This document shows, in pieces, positions 47,626 through 57,102 of a stretch of DNA of 64,000 bases (position 1 is the first letter of the stretch; every line of letters begins with the position of its first letter). This DNA is from Peribacillus simplex (lineage in GTDB: Bacteria; Bacillota; Bacilli; Bacillales; DSM-1321). Location: contig NZ_LNNH01000019.1 of NCBI RefSeq assembly GCF_001542915.1, positions 119,991 through 183,990 on the forward strand, in the 5' to 3' direction. The notes under the pieces are model-generated. The model had not been told where the DNA came from. It did not search any database and saw only the letters and a list, made by a program, of their open reading frames with translations. The position numbers and the translations under genes were made by a program.

Positions 47626-47745
47626 TGATCGAACTCCAATCTATTAGAATTACTATAATAGTAACATGACAGATTAGTAATTTGAGGGAAAAACGGATAT
47701 GAAAGGAAAATTAATCTGTAATTCCCAATCCTAATGCCTTGAATA

Positions 47746-47782
47746 AAAAAAGAAGCTGACCCATCTCCGGGTCAGCTCCTTC
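47746..47782 (-). terminator. Terminator of the DUF4064 gene
   Basis: Minus strand: GGAGCTGACCC and GGGTCAGCTTC with a short loop, then TTTTTTT, 30 nt past the stop codon. Confidence 0.85.
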
Positions 47783-47813
47783 TCCACATCACAAAGCTAT
47801 GTATCATGTTCGA

Positions 47814-48224
47814 TCAGACGATCACTTCCACCGTATCAATTGGCTTCCTGACGAGACACATGATTCCCGGCACGATGAAGAAAATAACCGGCCATATTTG
47901 AAAAACGGTCACTATCCCCGTAATGATCCATATAATTCCGGCTGGCTTCGCTTTGCCGCCTTTTAATAGAAAGATAGAACTCAAGCCGCCTGCCAATGCA
48001 ATGATCAATGAGATGATCCCCGCCCACAGCAGACCCATGAATAACTTGATGGACATATCGATCTCGGATGCCGAAAACTCCGAATCGGTCATTAATGAAT
48101 AGTCCACCAGTCCTTTCAAATCAACACTGTTGATATAAACGGCTGCAATAATCGTTACAATCAAAAAGATCGCAGCGATGCTGACGCCAATGATACTTAA
48201 CGCGTATTCCCATGTACGTTTCAA
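47814..48224 (-). CDS. DUF4064-type four-helix membrane protein
   Basis: Function unknown. About 136 aa with four hydrophobic segments (ALSIIGVSIAAIFLIVTIIAAVYI, LFMGLLWAGIISLIIALAGGL, PAGIIWIITGIVTVF, PVIFFIVPGIMCLV). Starting at TTG 48224 gives the MKRTWEYALSIIG opening typical of DUF4064 proteins and has GGGGAGG 8 nt upstream. The ATG at 48254 is longer but has no ribosome site. Single gene. Confidence 0.8.
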   Translation of the reverse strand: MKRTWEYALSIIGVSIAAIFLIVTIIAAVYINSVDLKGLVDYSLMTDSEFSASEIDMSIKLFMGLLWAGIISLIIALAGGLSSIFLLKGGKAKPAGIIWIITGIVTVFQIWPVIFFIVPGIMCLVRKPIDTVEVIV

Positions 48225-48404
48225 TTCGTTCGCCTCCCCAAGAAAGTTACTCATATATAATACCCATTTTGTCGCGGATTAAAAGACTTTTATTCAAACA
48301 ACCACATAAACTGCCAGCGGTTTGCTTGATATCCTCAGCCGCCAGGGGCGATGGGGAAAGGGGAATGTAACATCGAATGAGAAGTACCCTGGAAATGTTG
48401 ATGT

Positions 48405-49856
48405 TCAATATAAGCAGGGAAAGGTTTTAATCAGAGCCACCAATCCTTCCACAGAAGGTTCTTCTGGCATCATATGTACGGAAAATCCATAGTCTTGGAT
48501 TCTTTTGCCGGTGCTTTTGCCGATGACGCCAATCGAAGCACGCCTTAACAGCGCTTCAATATCCACATTTGCCTTGCTAGTGTATTCCATCAGCATATCA
48601 ACTGAATGCCGGTTCGAAAAAAGCACCGTATCGACAGCTTTTTCGGCTAGCATTCTCGGCAGTATTTCAAAGAATCTCTCATCGACAAATTTCTCGATCG
48701 ATTGGACATAATCCGCTTCCCCATAATCCGAATCGATTCGGTTCTTATCGCTATCTCCAATAACCAACAGCCTTCCCGTATCCTCCATCTCGGTTTGGAG
48801 CTTTGCCACCAATCCGCGCTGTTGCAGAACCTGCTTCGATTTCCTCGATACAACATAAAGTTCAGATGATATCCGCCGAAAATCAATGGCATGTTCTGTG
48901 AGAGAATCCAAGAATCCGTGGATGCTTTCTGGCGAAGTGAAGAGAATTCGTTCATACGAAAGAAAAGAGAGCAACTGGCTTTCTTCCATTTTCACACCAT
49001 TCGCCATCCATTTCGGGAACTCGATGACATCGCCGCCAAGTTCCTGCAACTCTTCCGCCAAATGACTCTTTGCCGTGCCAGTCCTGGCCACTAAAAATTG
49101 TTGGCCGTATAGTGGTTTGTTCTCGAACCATTGCAGGTTTCCCCTAAGTGTAATGACATCGCCGACCAAGGTGATCGCTGGATTGAGAAGCGACTTTTCC
49201 CTTACCCTTTCCACTATATCGTCCAATGTCCCCTCGGCGGTTACCTGTCGTCCATATGTACCCCATTGAATCACAAGTACCGGCGTGTTTCCGGGCTTTC
49301 CATGGCCGATCAAGTTTTTGCAAATATCCGTAAGGTTGGCCACCCCCATATAAAAGGCAATCGTATCTATCCCATCGACGAGCCCCTTCCAACCTATATC
49401 TTGCAATCCTTCTCCATGGCCCGTCACCATGGCAAAGGAGCGCCCATGATTTCGGTGTGTCACGGGGACGCCCGCATAGATGGAGGAGGCGATCCCAGAC
49501 GTAACGCCCGGAATGATTTCAAAGGAGATCCCGTTAGCTTGCAACGACTCCGCTTCCTCACCCACTCTTCCAAAAACGGCAGGGTCCCCGCCTTTCAGAC
49601 GAATGACCATCAATCCATCAAGGGCCTTTGACACAAGCAGGGCATTGATGTCCGATTGATTGATGCCATTCGAATAAGGTGTCTTCCCGCAATAAATCAA
49701 TTCGCAATCGAGCGAGGCGGCTTCCAATATTTTAGGATTCAGCAGTCTATCATATATAATGACATCTGCTTTTTCAATCGCCCTTTGGCCTTTTACGGTA
49801 ATCAATCCCGCATCACCCGGGCCTGCGCCCACAAAATAAACCTTGCCAATGGTCAT
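48405..49856 (-). CDS. cobA: Uroporphyrinogen-III C-methyltransferase fused to a HemD-like domain
   Basis: Two SAM-dependent methylations of uroporphyrinogen III give precorrin-2, the branch to siroheme or cobalamin. 483 aa. Residues 1-240 are SUMT: VYFVGAGPGDAGLITVKG, VIRLKGGDPAVFGRVGEE, PGVTSGIASSIYAGVPVTHR, TIAFYMGVANL. Residues about 250-483 form a uroporphyrinogen-III synthase-like domain (ILFTSPESIHGFL, TVLFSNRHSVDMLME). GAGGG lies 4 nt before ATG 49856. 13 nt after hemD. No nitrite or sulfite reductase, sirB or sirC gene is in the window. Confidence 0.92.
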   Translation of the reverse strand: MTIGKVYFVGAGPGDAGLITVKGQRAIEKADVIIYDRLLNPKILEAASLDCELIYCGKTPYSNGINQSDINALLVSKALDGLMVIRLKGGDPAVFGRVGEEAESLQANGISFEIIPGVTSGIASSIYAGVPVTHRNHGRSFAMVTGHGEGLQDIGWKGLVDGIDTIAFYMGVANLTDICKNLIGHGKPGNTPVLVIQWGTYGRQVTAEGTLDDIVERVREKSLLNPAITLVGDVITLRGNLQWFENKPLYGQQFLVARTGTAKSHLAEELQELGGDVIEFPKWMANGVKMEESQLLSFLSYERILFTSPESIHGFLDSLTEHAIDFRRISSELYVVSRKSKQVLQQRGLVAKLQTEMEDTGRLLVIGDSDKNRIDSDYGEADYVQSIEKFVDERFFEILPRMLAEKAVDTVLFSNRHSVDMLMEYTSKANVDIEALLRRASIGVIGKSTGKRIQDYGFSVHMMPEEPSVEGLVALIKTFPCLY

Positions 49857-49869
49857 TGCGCCCTCACCC

Positions 49870-50685
49870 CTATCTGCTTGCAACCCCGTGATAAAATTTC
49901 ACCAGTTCCACCATTGCACTGCCCATCCGTTGATCCTCAGGATAAATGACCCGCTCGATTCCTTCATCGATTACCACTTGCGCCGTTACCTTTCCGACTG
50001 CAAGTGCAACGACCTTCGATTTGAATTGTTCAATTATTTGATCCTCCAGACCTTGTTCACGGACAAATTTCATTAAATTGCGAGGCTGCGGTGCACTCGT
50101 GAACACGACGGAATCGATGGTGCCATCAAGGATTTCTCCTGCTAACTGCTGCATAGTTTCTATTTCAGGCGCTATATGTTCATAGGGAAGGATTTCTTTA
50201 TGTTCCACGCTTTGTTCATCCAGCCAGTTCATCAAGAGCGGAGCCGGATCGCCATGAAGCTGCAGGGCAACCTTTACAGCGCCGGACAGATGTCCCTCCA
50301 GGTTGCGGACGAGTCCTGCCGTACTTCCATCATCATCACGGATCAACGGCTTGAGGCCAAGCTTCTTCAGCATATTCACCGTTTTATAGCCCCTGGCCGC
50401 GATTTTCATTGACCGTAAAGCTGCTATGAAACGCTCCCCCGCTTCCAGCTTCAATGCCGTTTTATATAAAAGCTCCGTACCCACTCCCGTCGTAAGGATG
50501 ATCCAATCGAACTCCCCTGCCATCAAACGGGTGACATCCTCTTCCAAATGGGAATCATCAAGGAATACCGTCCCTTGTGCCGGACGAACAAGCGGGACTC
50601 CCCCAAGATTATGCACGATCTTGCTGAGCTCTTCCGTTTTCCTTGCCCCCAATAAAGCAATGGTCCTGCCATCAAGCTTACTCAT
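49870..50685 (-). CDS. hemD: Uroporphyrinogen-III synthase family protein
   Basis: Cyclises hydroxymethylbilane to uroporphyrinogen III. 271 aa. HemD-type features: TIALLGARKTEELSKIVHNLGG at the N-terminus, WIILTTGVGTELLY, and the second-domain motif VVFTSAPQPRNLMKFV with KVVALAVGKVTAQVVIDEG. AGGAGG lies 7 nt upstream of ATG 50685. First gene of a two-gene operon with cobA. It is probably a pathway-specific paralogue rather than the heme-operon hemD, which normally lies in hemAXCDBL. Confidence 0.9.
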   Translation of the reverse strand: MSKLDGRTIALLGARKTEELSKIVHNLGGVPLVRPAQGTVFLDDSHLEEDVTRLMAGEFDWIILTTGVGTELLYKTALKLEAGERFIAALRSMKIAARGYKTVNMLKKLGLKPLIRDDDGSTAGLVRNLEGHLSGAVKVALQLHGDPAPLLMNWLDEQSVEHKEILPYEHIAPEIETMQQLAGEILDGTIDSVVFTSAPQPRNLMKFVREQGLEDQIIEQFKSKVVALAVGKVTAQVVIDEGIERVIYPEDQRMGSAMVELVKFYHGVASR

Positions 50686-50827
50686 GTTTGTTCCTCCTAT
50701 ATGTCAATCCATTTTTGATTGTGCTGGTCCACCTCACCCATTATACAAATTTTCAGTCTTTTGCACCATAGAAAACGAATGACACCTGAAAATCCTTGAC
50801 CTCTTCCAGGGCGGCGCCAGATTTCAT

Positions 50828-51367
50828 TCATTTTCCAATTCCCGAATATATCCGCATTAAGTCTGATACATCTTGACCATCACATGACATGCCGTGTATG
50901 GCACCAAACCTAATGAATGCTTCCCCATCCAGTTCCCCCATATCGTCCACCATTGAAATGACAAATATATCAGCTTCCAGGTGTTTTATGAAGCCTTGCA
51001 CCTCCCCGGGAACATTAAGGAGGTCAACCGAAACCATGAAGTTATGTTTATGGGCAAAGTCGAGAAAACTCAAAAGCAAATCATCATTTTCATCAACGAA
51101 ATCGAGATGACTTTGTTTTTTGGCCTGATATAGTTTCTTGATTTTCTTAATATATTTCGTCTGGATATTCATTTGGTGGATGTTATCGACATAAAGCAGG
51201 CGATAGCCATCATACATTCCGTTGGATGCCATATTGGCTGCCACTAAAAATGCATCCGACACTTTTAAGATTCTGACCACATCGAATTTTCTTAAGTCAT
51301 TAGGATCCGAGTATAGTTCCACCAGTTCTTTTCTTTCCATCATATTAAGCAATTGTTTTTTCATCAT
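50828..51367 (-). CDS. Conserved hypothetical protein, possible Sm-like N-terminal barrel
   Basis: Not recognised. 179 aa, soluble. Residues 15-75 (DPNDLRKFDVVRILKVSDAF, ASNGMYDGYRLLYVDNIHQM) have the alternating beta pattern and the 'G.YDGYRL...DI' motif I associate with small Sm-like barrels in Firmicute hypothetical proteins. Residues 85-179 look alpha/beta, with acidic patches. GGAAGGA lies about 5-8 nt upstream of the ATG pair at 51367/51364. Likely single gene or co-transcribed with the gene at 51426-51710 (gap 58 nt). Function open. Confidence 0.7.
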   Translation of the reverse strand: MMKKQLLNMMERKELVELYSDPNDLRKFDVVRILKVSDAFLVAANMASNGMYDGYRLLYVDNIHQMNIQTKYIKKIKKLYQAKKQSHLDFVDENDDLLLSFLDFAHKHNFMVSVDLLNVPGEVQGFIKHLEADIFVISMVDDMGELDGEAFIRFGAIHGMSCDGQDVSDLMRIYSGIGK

Positions 51368-51425
51368 TGATTTCCTTCCAACTGGAATTCACCGTTTTGC
51401 CAAAGCAAATAGCCTGTCACGCAGA

Positions 51426-51710
51426 TCACGCGCTGTGAATGGCCCTCTGGGCAGCCTGCTCATCTCCTTTTTTCACAAAAACATCGTATTGAGTCATTTT
51501 GTTGCGATTTTGAAAGTCCGTGGAACCTAGCTGGAGAGGCGTTTTCGTTTTGAAGCCCACCCCTTCCCTTTCCAATTTTGCGATTACCTTAAAATAATTA
51601 TCATGGCCGAATGCGGTATAAATACAAGTCCAATATTTATAGGTAATCAGTTTGGCCATTACCACACATGCTACGACCAAAATCAGCGTTCCAATGATGA
51701 TATACTTCAT
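51426..51710 (-). CDS. Small single-pass membrane protein
   Basis: Unknown function. 94 aa from ATG 51710 (AAGGAG 9 nt upstream; a longer frame to 51737 includes that site). Residues 1-21 (MKYIIIGTLILVVACVVMAKL) are a membrane anchor or signal. The remainder, YFKVIAKLEREGVGFKTKTP...YDVFVKKGDEQAAQRAI, has the beta-alpha-beta look of DUF2007-type domains, which measure about 70 residues. Followed by the 50828 gene on the same strand. Confidence 0.75.
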   Translation of the reverse strand: MKYIIIGTLILVVACVVMAKLITYKYWTCIYTAFGHDNYFKVIAKLEREGVGFKTKTPLQLGSTDFQNRNKMTQYDVFVKKGDEQAAQRAIHSA

Positions 51711-51889
51711 ACTTCCCAGCTCCTTTTCCAGTTTCAAACGTTTGGAATATCCCTTCTTTACACTATATTCTTTGTGCCATCGATCATCTCCTTTTTAAAC
51801 GGCCTTCTCTTTGGTCAGTGCCGATCCGGCAACCATTGCAAATGCTGCTACATTCATATAAAAAACAAATTAACTATTTCTTTTGTTTG

Positions 51890-51919
51890 TTGCAATGTTG
51901 TCGTGCTATGTAGTACAAT
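51890..51919 (+). promoter_or_regulatory. Sigma-A promoter of ldh-lctP
   Basis: TTGCAA (51890-51895), 18-nt spacer, TACAAT (51914-51919). The Rex site directly downstream would overlap the start point. Confidence 0.65.
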
Positions 51920-51923
51920 AACA

Positions 51924-51941
51924 TTGTGAAATACTTCACAA
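51924..51941. promoter_or_regulatory. Rex operator 1 of ldh
   Basis: TTGTGAAATACTTCACAA, a near-perfect 18-bp Rex box (TTGTGAAATATTTCACAA is the usual form). Located over the transcription start. Rex releases DNA when NADH rises. Confidence 0.92.
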
Positions 51942-52006
51942 AGTAATTACTTACAACAAGAACCCAAACGTGAAAACAGGCAAGCTTGCCATTTTTTTGC
52001 AACAAT

Positions 52007-52024
52007 ATGTGAATTTGTTCACAA
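52007..52024. promoter_or_regulatory. Rex operator 2 of ldh
   Basis: ATGTGAATTTGTTCACAA keeps both half sites TGTGAA and TTCACA. Centred 83 bp downstream of operator 1, so DNA looping or a double roadblock is possible. Between the sites GGCAAGCTTGCC followed by a T run (51979-51997) forms a short hairpin. Confidence 0.85.
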
Positions 52025-52112
52025 ATTTAATGGGGGGATGATCAGGCAACCTTTCTAAAGAATTCCCCTGGGAAACGGGGGACAGAATAATACTGCAATG
52101 AAATTCGAGTAG

Positions 52113-53099
<987 letters not shown>

Positions 53100-53142
53100 T
53101 TACTTTCTCTAACCAGAATTTCTTACACAGGGAGCTGTCAAT

Positions 53143-54714
53143 ATGTTAGCAGAAACATACAACCCCTTTAATAATCTTGCCCTTTCAGCATTGGTTGCAG
53201 CTATACCGATCCTTTTATTTCTATTATGCTTGACCATCTTTAAAATGAAGGGAATTCATGCAGCCCTTTTAAACCTATTCGTTACCTTTCTTATTGTCCT
53301 CTTCCTCTTTAAGCTACCTTTGGGAGAAGCCATCGGAAGTGTGGTTCAAGGTACGTTCCAAGGAATATGGCCGATTGGTTATATCATCGTGATGGCGGTC
53401 TGGTTATATAAAATCTCCGTTAAATCCGGCAAGTTCGAGGTGTTACGCGGCAGCATTGCAGGGATTTCACAAGACCAGCGCCTTCAGCTTTTACTGATTG
53501 GTTTTTGCTTCAACGCCTTTCTTGAAGGGGCAGCAGGTTTTGGTGTACCAATCGCCATCTGTGCCGTCCTATTAGTGTCATTGGGATTCAAGCCTTTACA
53601 GGCAGCGATGCTCTGTCTGATAGCAAATGGTGCGTCAGGAGCATTTGGGGCAATCGGGATACCCGTTGGCATCATTGATACATTCGGCCTGGAACATGTG
53701 ACCTCGATGAATGTGTCCGTGATGACCGCGTTAACACTGCCACTCATTAACTTTACCATTCCGTTTTTATTAATATGGTTGATGGATGGGATGAAAGGGA
53801 TCAAACAAGTATTGCCGGCCATATTAGTGACATCGATTACTTATACTGTATCCCAGGCAATCATGACCGTTTTTATAGGCCCAGAGTTAGCTGACATTAT
53901 TCCATCACTATTAACAATGGGTGTGTTGGCGCTATTCCTAAATAAGTGGCAGCCTACACACATATTTTTACTCAACGGCAAAGAGTATCAGGTTGAAAAG
54001 CATACTAAGAGTGATGTTATCAAGGCATGGTCTCCATTCTATTTATTAACGGCATTTGTCTTGATTTGGAGCTTACCTGCATTTAAAGGATTGTTTTCTC
54101 AAGGAGGCGTCTTTGAATCGGCTGTTCTGAAATTTACGATTCCGGGGTCATCGATTGCGATCGGCATTGATTTAATCGGTGCTACGGGAACGGCAATCTT
54201 ATTGGCTGCGCTGACGACCATCGCAACGACAAAAGCCATTAATGTCAGGGAAGGTCTTTCCCTCCTGAAAAAAACGGTTTCAGAGTTTCGGATTCCAATC
54301 ATCATGATCTGTGCAATCATCGGGATAGCCAAATTGATGTCATATGGTGGATTAACCATCGTTTTAGGCGAAGCGGTTGCGACAACAGGGCATATCTTCC
54401 CGCTCTTATCACCGCTATTAGGCTGGATTGGCGTGTTCATGACTGGGTCTGTAGTGAATAACAATACGTTATTTGCTCCGATACAGTCCACTGCAGGTCA
54501 TATCATCGGGACAAACCCATCATTATTGGTTTCCGCAAACACGGCCGGGGGCGTCATGGCAAAGCTCGTTTCCCCACAATCAATCGCAATCGCTACGGCA
54601 GCAGTCGGCCAAACCGGACAAGAATCCGCCTTAACGAAAATGACATTGAAATACAGCTTTGGGTTATTAGCCTTCGTATGCATTTGGACATTCATATTGT
54701 CGCTAATCTTTTAA
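53143..54714 (+). CDS. lctP: L-lactate permease
   Basis: Membrane carrier for L-lactate, here likely exporting the product of Ldh. 523 aa, about 12 to 14 hydrophobic helices. LctP-family features: WPIGYIIVMAVWLYKISVKSGKF near 85, CFNAFLEGAAGFGVPIAI near 120, ANGASGAFGAIGIPVGIIDTFG near 165, and the C-terminal GVFMTGSVVNNNTLFAPIQ. CAGGGAGCTG precedes ATG 53143. Second gene of ldh-lctP. Confidence 0.96.
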   Translation: MLAETYNPFNNLALSALVAAIPILLFLLCLTIFKMKGIHAALLNLFVTFLIVLFLFKLPLGEAIGSVVQGTFQGIWPIGYIIVMAVWLYKISVKSGKFEVLRGSIAGISQDQRLQLLLIGFCFNAFLEGAAGFGVPIAICAVLLVSLGFKPLQAAMLCLIANGASGAFGAIGIPVGIIDTFGLEHVTSMNVSVMTALTLPLINFTIPFLLIWLMDGMKGIKQVLPAILVTSITYTVSQAIMTVFIGPELADIIPSLLTMGVLALFLNKWQPTHIFLLNGKEYQVEKHTKSDVIKAWSPFYLLTAFVLIWSLPAFKGLFSQGGVFESAVLKFTIPGSSIAIGIDLIGATGTAILLAALTTIATTKAINVREGLSLLKKTVSEFRIPIIMICAIIGIAKLMSYGGLTIVLGEAVATTGHIFPLLSPLLGWIGVFMTGSVVNNNTLFAPIQSTAGHIIGTNPSLLVSANTAGGVMAKLVSPQSIAIATAAVGQTGQESALTKMTLKYSFGLLAFVCIWTFILSLIF

Positions 54715-54743
54715 AACAAACGAGTAAAAACTCACGGCTTTGA

Positions 54744-54793
54744 AAAAAGGCTGCATCCAAGATGATTCATTCATCTTGGATGCAGCCTTTTAT
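54744..54793. terminator. Shared terminator of ldh-lctP and the DsbA-like gene
   Basis: AAAAGGCTGCATCCAAGATGA and its complement around TTCAT; a 21-bp perfect stem with T runs on both strands. Confidence 0.93.
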
Positions 54794-54817
54794 ACATGTA
54801 CGTCCTTCCTGGCCGGA

Positions 54818-55528
54818 TTATTTTTCCGGCACGCTACAGGAGCCATCCGCACATGCTTCACCAGTTGCGGGATCATTGACCATTTGAAGCGGGTTTTCCT
54901 CCGCCCACACTTTTTTCAGTGTATCAAGGAAAGCTTCGATTGGCTGAGCTCCGGATATGCCATATTTGCGGTTGATCACAAAGAAGGGAACACCGGTTAT
55001 TCCAAGCTGGCTTCCTTCCTGCTCATCGCCCCTTACTTCAGCCGTGAATGCCGTCCCGGCGAGAACGGCTTCAGCTTCAGACTTATCAAGGCCGGCTTCT
55101 TGTGCCAGCTTGACCAGTTCAGCATGATCGCCAATATGCTTACCTTCCGTAAAGTATGCTTTAAACAGGCGCTCGTTCATTTCATTCTCTTTACCTTTTG
55201 ATTGGGCAAGGTACATCAGGCGGTGAGCATCGAACGAATTCGTCAAGACGATGTTGTCCAAATGATAATCGAGCCCCAATTCCTTTGCCTGTTGCGTCAG
55301 GTTTTGGCTGCTTGCTGCCACGTCCGCTTGCGACATGCCATATTTTTTCATAAGCATTTCCTGTTGGGTCATATTGATGTCCCGTTCTGCGTCAGGATTC
55401 AGCTCAAAGCTGCGAAATTCCACCTCCACCTGCTCTTTATTTTCAAATTGCTTCAAAGCCTCTTCGAATCGACGTTTCCCTATATAACAGAACGGACATT
55501 GATAATCCGACCAAATTTCCACCTTCAT
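54818..55528 (-). CDS. DsbA-family oxidoreductase (FrnE/YwbO-like)
   Basis: Cytoplasmic thiol-disulfide or polyketide-biosynthesis-type isomerase of the DsbA fold. 236 aa. The active site is DYQCPFCYIGKRRFEEAL (CPFC at residues 12-15). Helical insertion follows, then cis-Pro loop GITGVPFFVINRKYGISGAQ. The end carries an extra cysteine pair, GEACADGSCSVPEK. AGGAGG precedes ATG 55528 by 8 nt. Same strand as the Rrf2 gene 73 nt upstream, so probably under its control. Confidence 0.9.
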   Translation of the reverse strand: MKVEIWSDYQCPFCYIGKRRFEEALKQFENKEQVEVEFRSFELNPDAERDINMTQQEMLMKKYGMSQADVAASSQNLTQQAKELGLDYHLDNIVLTNSFDAHRLMYLAQSKGKENEMNERLFKAYFTEGKHIGDHAELVKLAQEAGLDKSEAEAVLAGTAFTAEVRGDEQEGSQLGITGVPFFVINRKYGISGAQPIEAFLDTLKKVWAEENPLQMVNDPATGEACADGSCSVPEK

Positions 55529-55601
55529 GTAAATACCTCCTCTATTAAATGCAATCATATTAAGCACATTATATAATCAAGGGTATCCTCTTGCAAGGAT
55601 A

Positions 55602-56057
55602 TTACCCTAGACACTCTTTTTCAAAATGTTCGAAGTCGACTTTTTTCATGAAATCTTCTAAAGTATAACCCTTCAATAGACGCAGGGTTTCCTTTTCCGC
55701 TTCATTCATGATTTCCTCCAAGGCATCATCCAGCTGCTTCCCGATTTCACCGCATTCGCTCGTTTCCATACAAACCAAGCATTCCGGCCGGACCGCTTGA
55801 TACACATCCGCCAAAGTTAGCTGTGATGCTGGCACCTTCAAGCTATATCCCCCATCACGGCCTTCCTTCGTTTCGACGATGCCCTCAGCTGCAAGCTGTG
55901 CCATCACCCTCCTTAAAAACGTGGCATGTGATTTAACCTTTGAGGCAATTGCCGAACTTGTCAGGAGCTTTTCGCTTTGTGCGAGCCAAACCAGGGAGTG
56001 GACGGCGATGGCGAAGCGCGGCGGTCCAATTTGATTATTCCGATTACCTGAAGACAT
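55602..56057 (-). CDS. Rrf2-family transcriptional regulator
   Basis: Winged-helix repressor that often senses redox state or iron-sulfur clusters. 151 aa. HTH with FAIAVHSLVWLAQSEKLLTS, SSAIASKVKSHATFLRRVMAQL and EGRDGGYSLKVPASQLTLADVY. Three cysteines in ECLVCMETSEC sit where some Rrf2 proteins bind a cluster; the spacing here (C-x2-C-x5-C) is not the IscR arrangement I know. GGGGG lies 7 nt upstream of ATG 56057. First gene before the DsbA-like gene; divergent from the EamA exporter. Confidence 0.9.
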   Translation of the reverse strand: MSSGNRNNQIGPPRFAIAVHSLVWLAQSEKLLTSSAIASKVKSHATFLRRVMAQLAAEGIVETKEGRDGGYSLKVPASQLTLADVYQAVRPECLVCMETSECGEIGKQLDDALEEIMNEAEKETLRLLKGYTLEDFMKKVDFEHFEKECLG

Positions 56058-56094
56058 TCTCAATCCCCCTTACAATCCAATCTATATTCAGTCC

Positions 56095-56124
56095 ATTATA
56101 CTATGTATCGTTCCCTTAGAACAA
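56095..56124 (-). promoter_or_regulatory. Promoter of the Rrf2-DsbA operon
   Basis: Minus strand: TTGTTC (56124-56119), 18-nt spacer, TATAAT (56100-56095). CTGAATA (56091-56085) follows the -10 element. Opposite, TTGACT (56134-56139) and TATAGT (56155-56160), 15-nt spacer, may serve the EamA gene, also followed by CTGAATA (56161-56167). Confidence 0.6.
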
Positions 56125-56193
56125 ATGAACCCTTTGACTTAACCGGCGCATTCCTATAGTCTGAATAGTAAATCTTTAAGAAGGAGCGCTTCC

Positions 56194-57102
56194 ATGAAGG
56201 ATAAATACCCCATGTTACTCGTCATACTCGGTGCCATGCTGTGGGGGACGACCGGCACTGCCCAATCATTCGCCCCAGCCGCTGCCAACCCCATTGCAAT
56301 CGGGGCCGTCCGTTTGGCAGTCGGAGGTGCAGCTTTATGCCTGATGGCAAGTTGGCAAAAAAAGTGGACACGTAGTAATTGGCCTATCAAAGAAACTTTC
56401 CTGGCGACTTTGGGTATGGCCTGCTACCAGCCGCTCTTCTTCATGGCCGTCAGCCTGACCGGAATCGCCATCGGTACCATCATGACACTAAGCAGCGCGC
56501 CCATCATCGCCGGACTCCTTGAGTGGTCGTTTAGTAAAAAACGGCCAGCCGCAAGCTGGTGGGCCGCCACCGGTTTATCGATTGCAGGATGCTTCCTGCT
56601 CTTTTCCAATCATGGGTCGGTTACAATCGACCCAGTCGGCGCATTGCTTGCAATGGGGGCTGGAGCTTCCTTTACGGTATACACACTGGTCAGTAAAAGG
56701 ATCTTGAAGCAACAACCTCCGGAAGCGACTGCCGCTGTGATCTTCGGCTTTAGCGCCCTTTTATTGGCACCCGCTTTATTCATATTGGATATCAGCTGGA
56801 TCGCCACGCCAAACGGGCTGGCCGTCAGCCTTCACCTTGGCCTTCTTGCTACAGCGGTGGCTTATTTATTTTTCAACAAAGGACTCATCTCCGTCCCTTC
56901 TTCGACAGCCGTTTCCCTGTCACTCGCTGAACCGCTGACAGCCGCCCTTCTAGGCGTATTCCTTGTCGGTGAAAGCATGGCTTCCCTATCATGGATCGGG
57001 ATCGCATTGCTTCTATGCGGAATCATCATATTGACGATTTTTCCCGGGGAACGAAAACGTCCTTCATCGGTGAAGCACGGGCTTTCCATCAAAGCAGATT
57101 GA
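56194..57102 (+). CDS. EamA-family (DMT superfamily) metabolite exporter
   Basis: Ten-helix inner membrane transporter, probably exporting an amino acid or other metabolite. 302 aa. Two EamA halves: MLLVILGAMLWGTTGTAQSF ... LSSAPIIAGLLEWSFSKKRP, and DPVGALLAMGAGASFTVYTL ... STAVSLSLAEPLTAALLGVFLVGE. Basic C-terminal tail. AAGGAG lies 7 nt upstream of ATG 56194. Its 3' end overlaps the convergent TetR gene by 14 nt. Divergent from the Rrf2 gene. Confidence 0.92.
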   Translation: MKDKYPMLLVILGAMLWGTTGTAQSFAPAAANPIAIGAVRLAVGGAALCLMASWQKKWTRSNWPIKETFLATLGMACYQPLFFMAVSLTGIAIGTIMTLSSAPIIAGLLEWSFSKKRPAASWWAATGLSIAGCFLLFSNHGSVTIDPVGALLAMGAGASFTVYTLVSKRILKQQPPEATAAVIFGFSALLLAPALFILDISWIATPNGLAVSLHLGLLATAVAYLFFNKGLISVPSSTAVSLSLAEPLTAALLGVFLVGESMASLSWIGIALLLCGIIILTIFPGERKRPSSVKHGLSIKAD

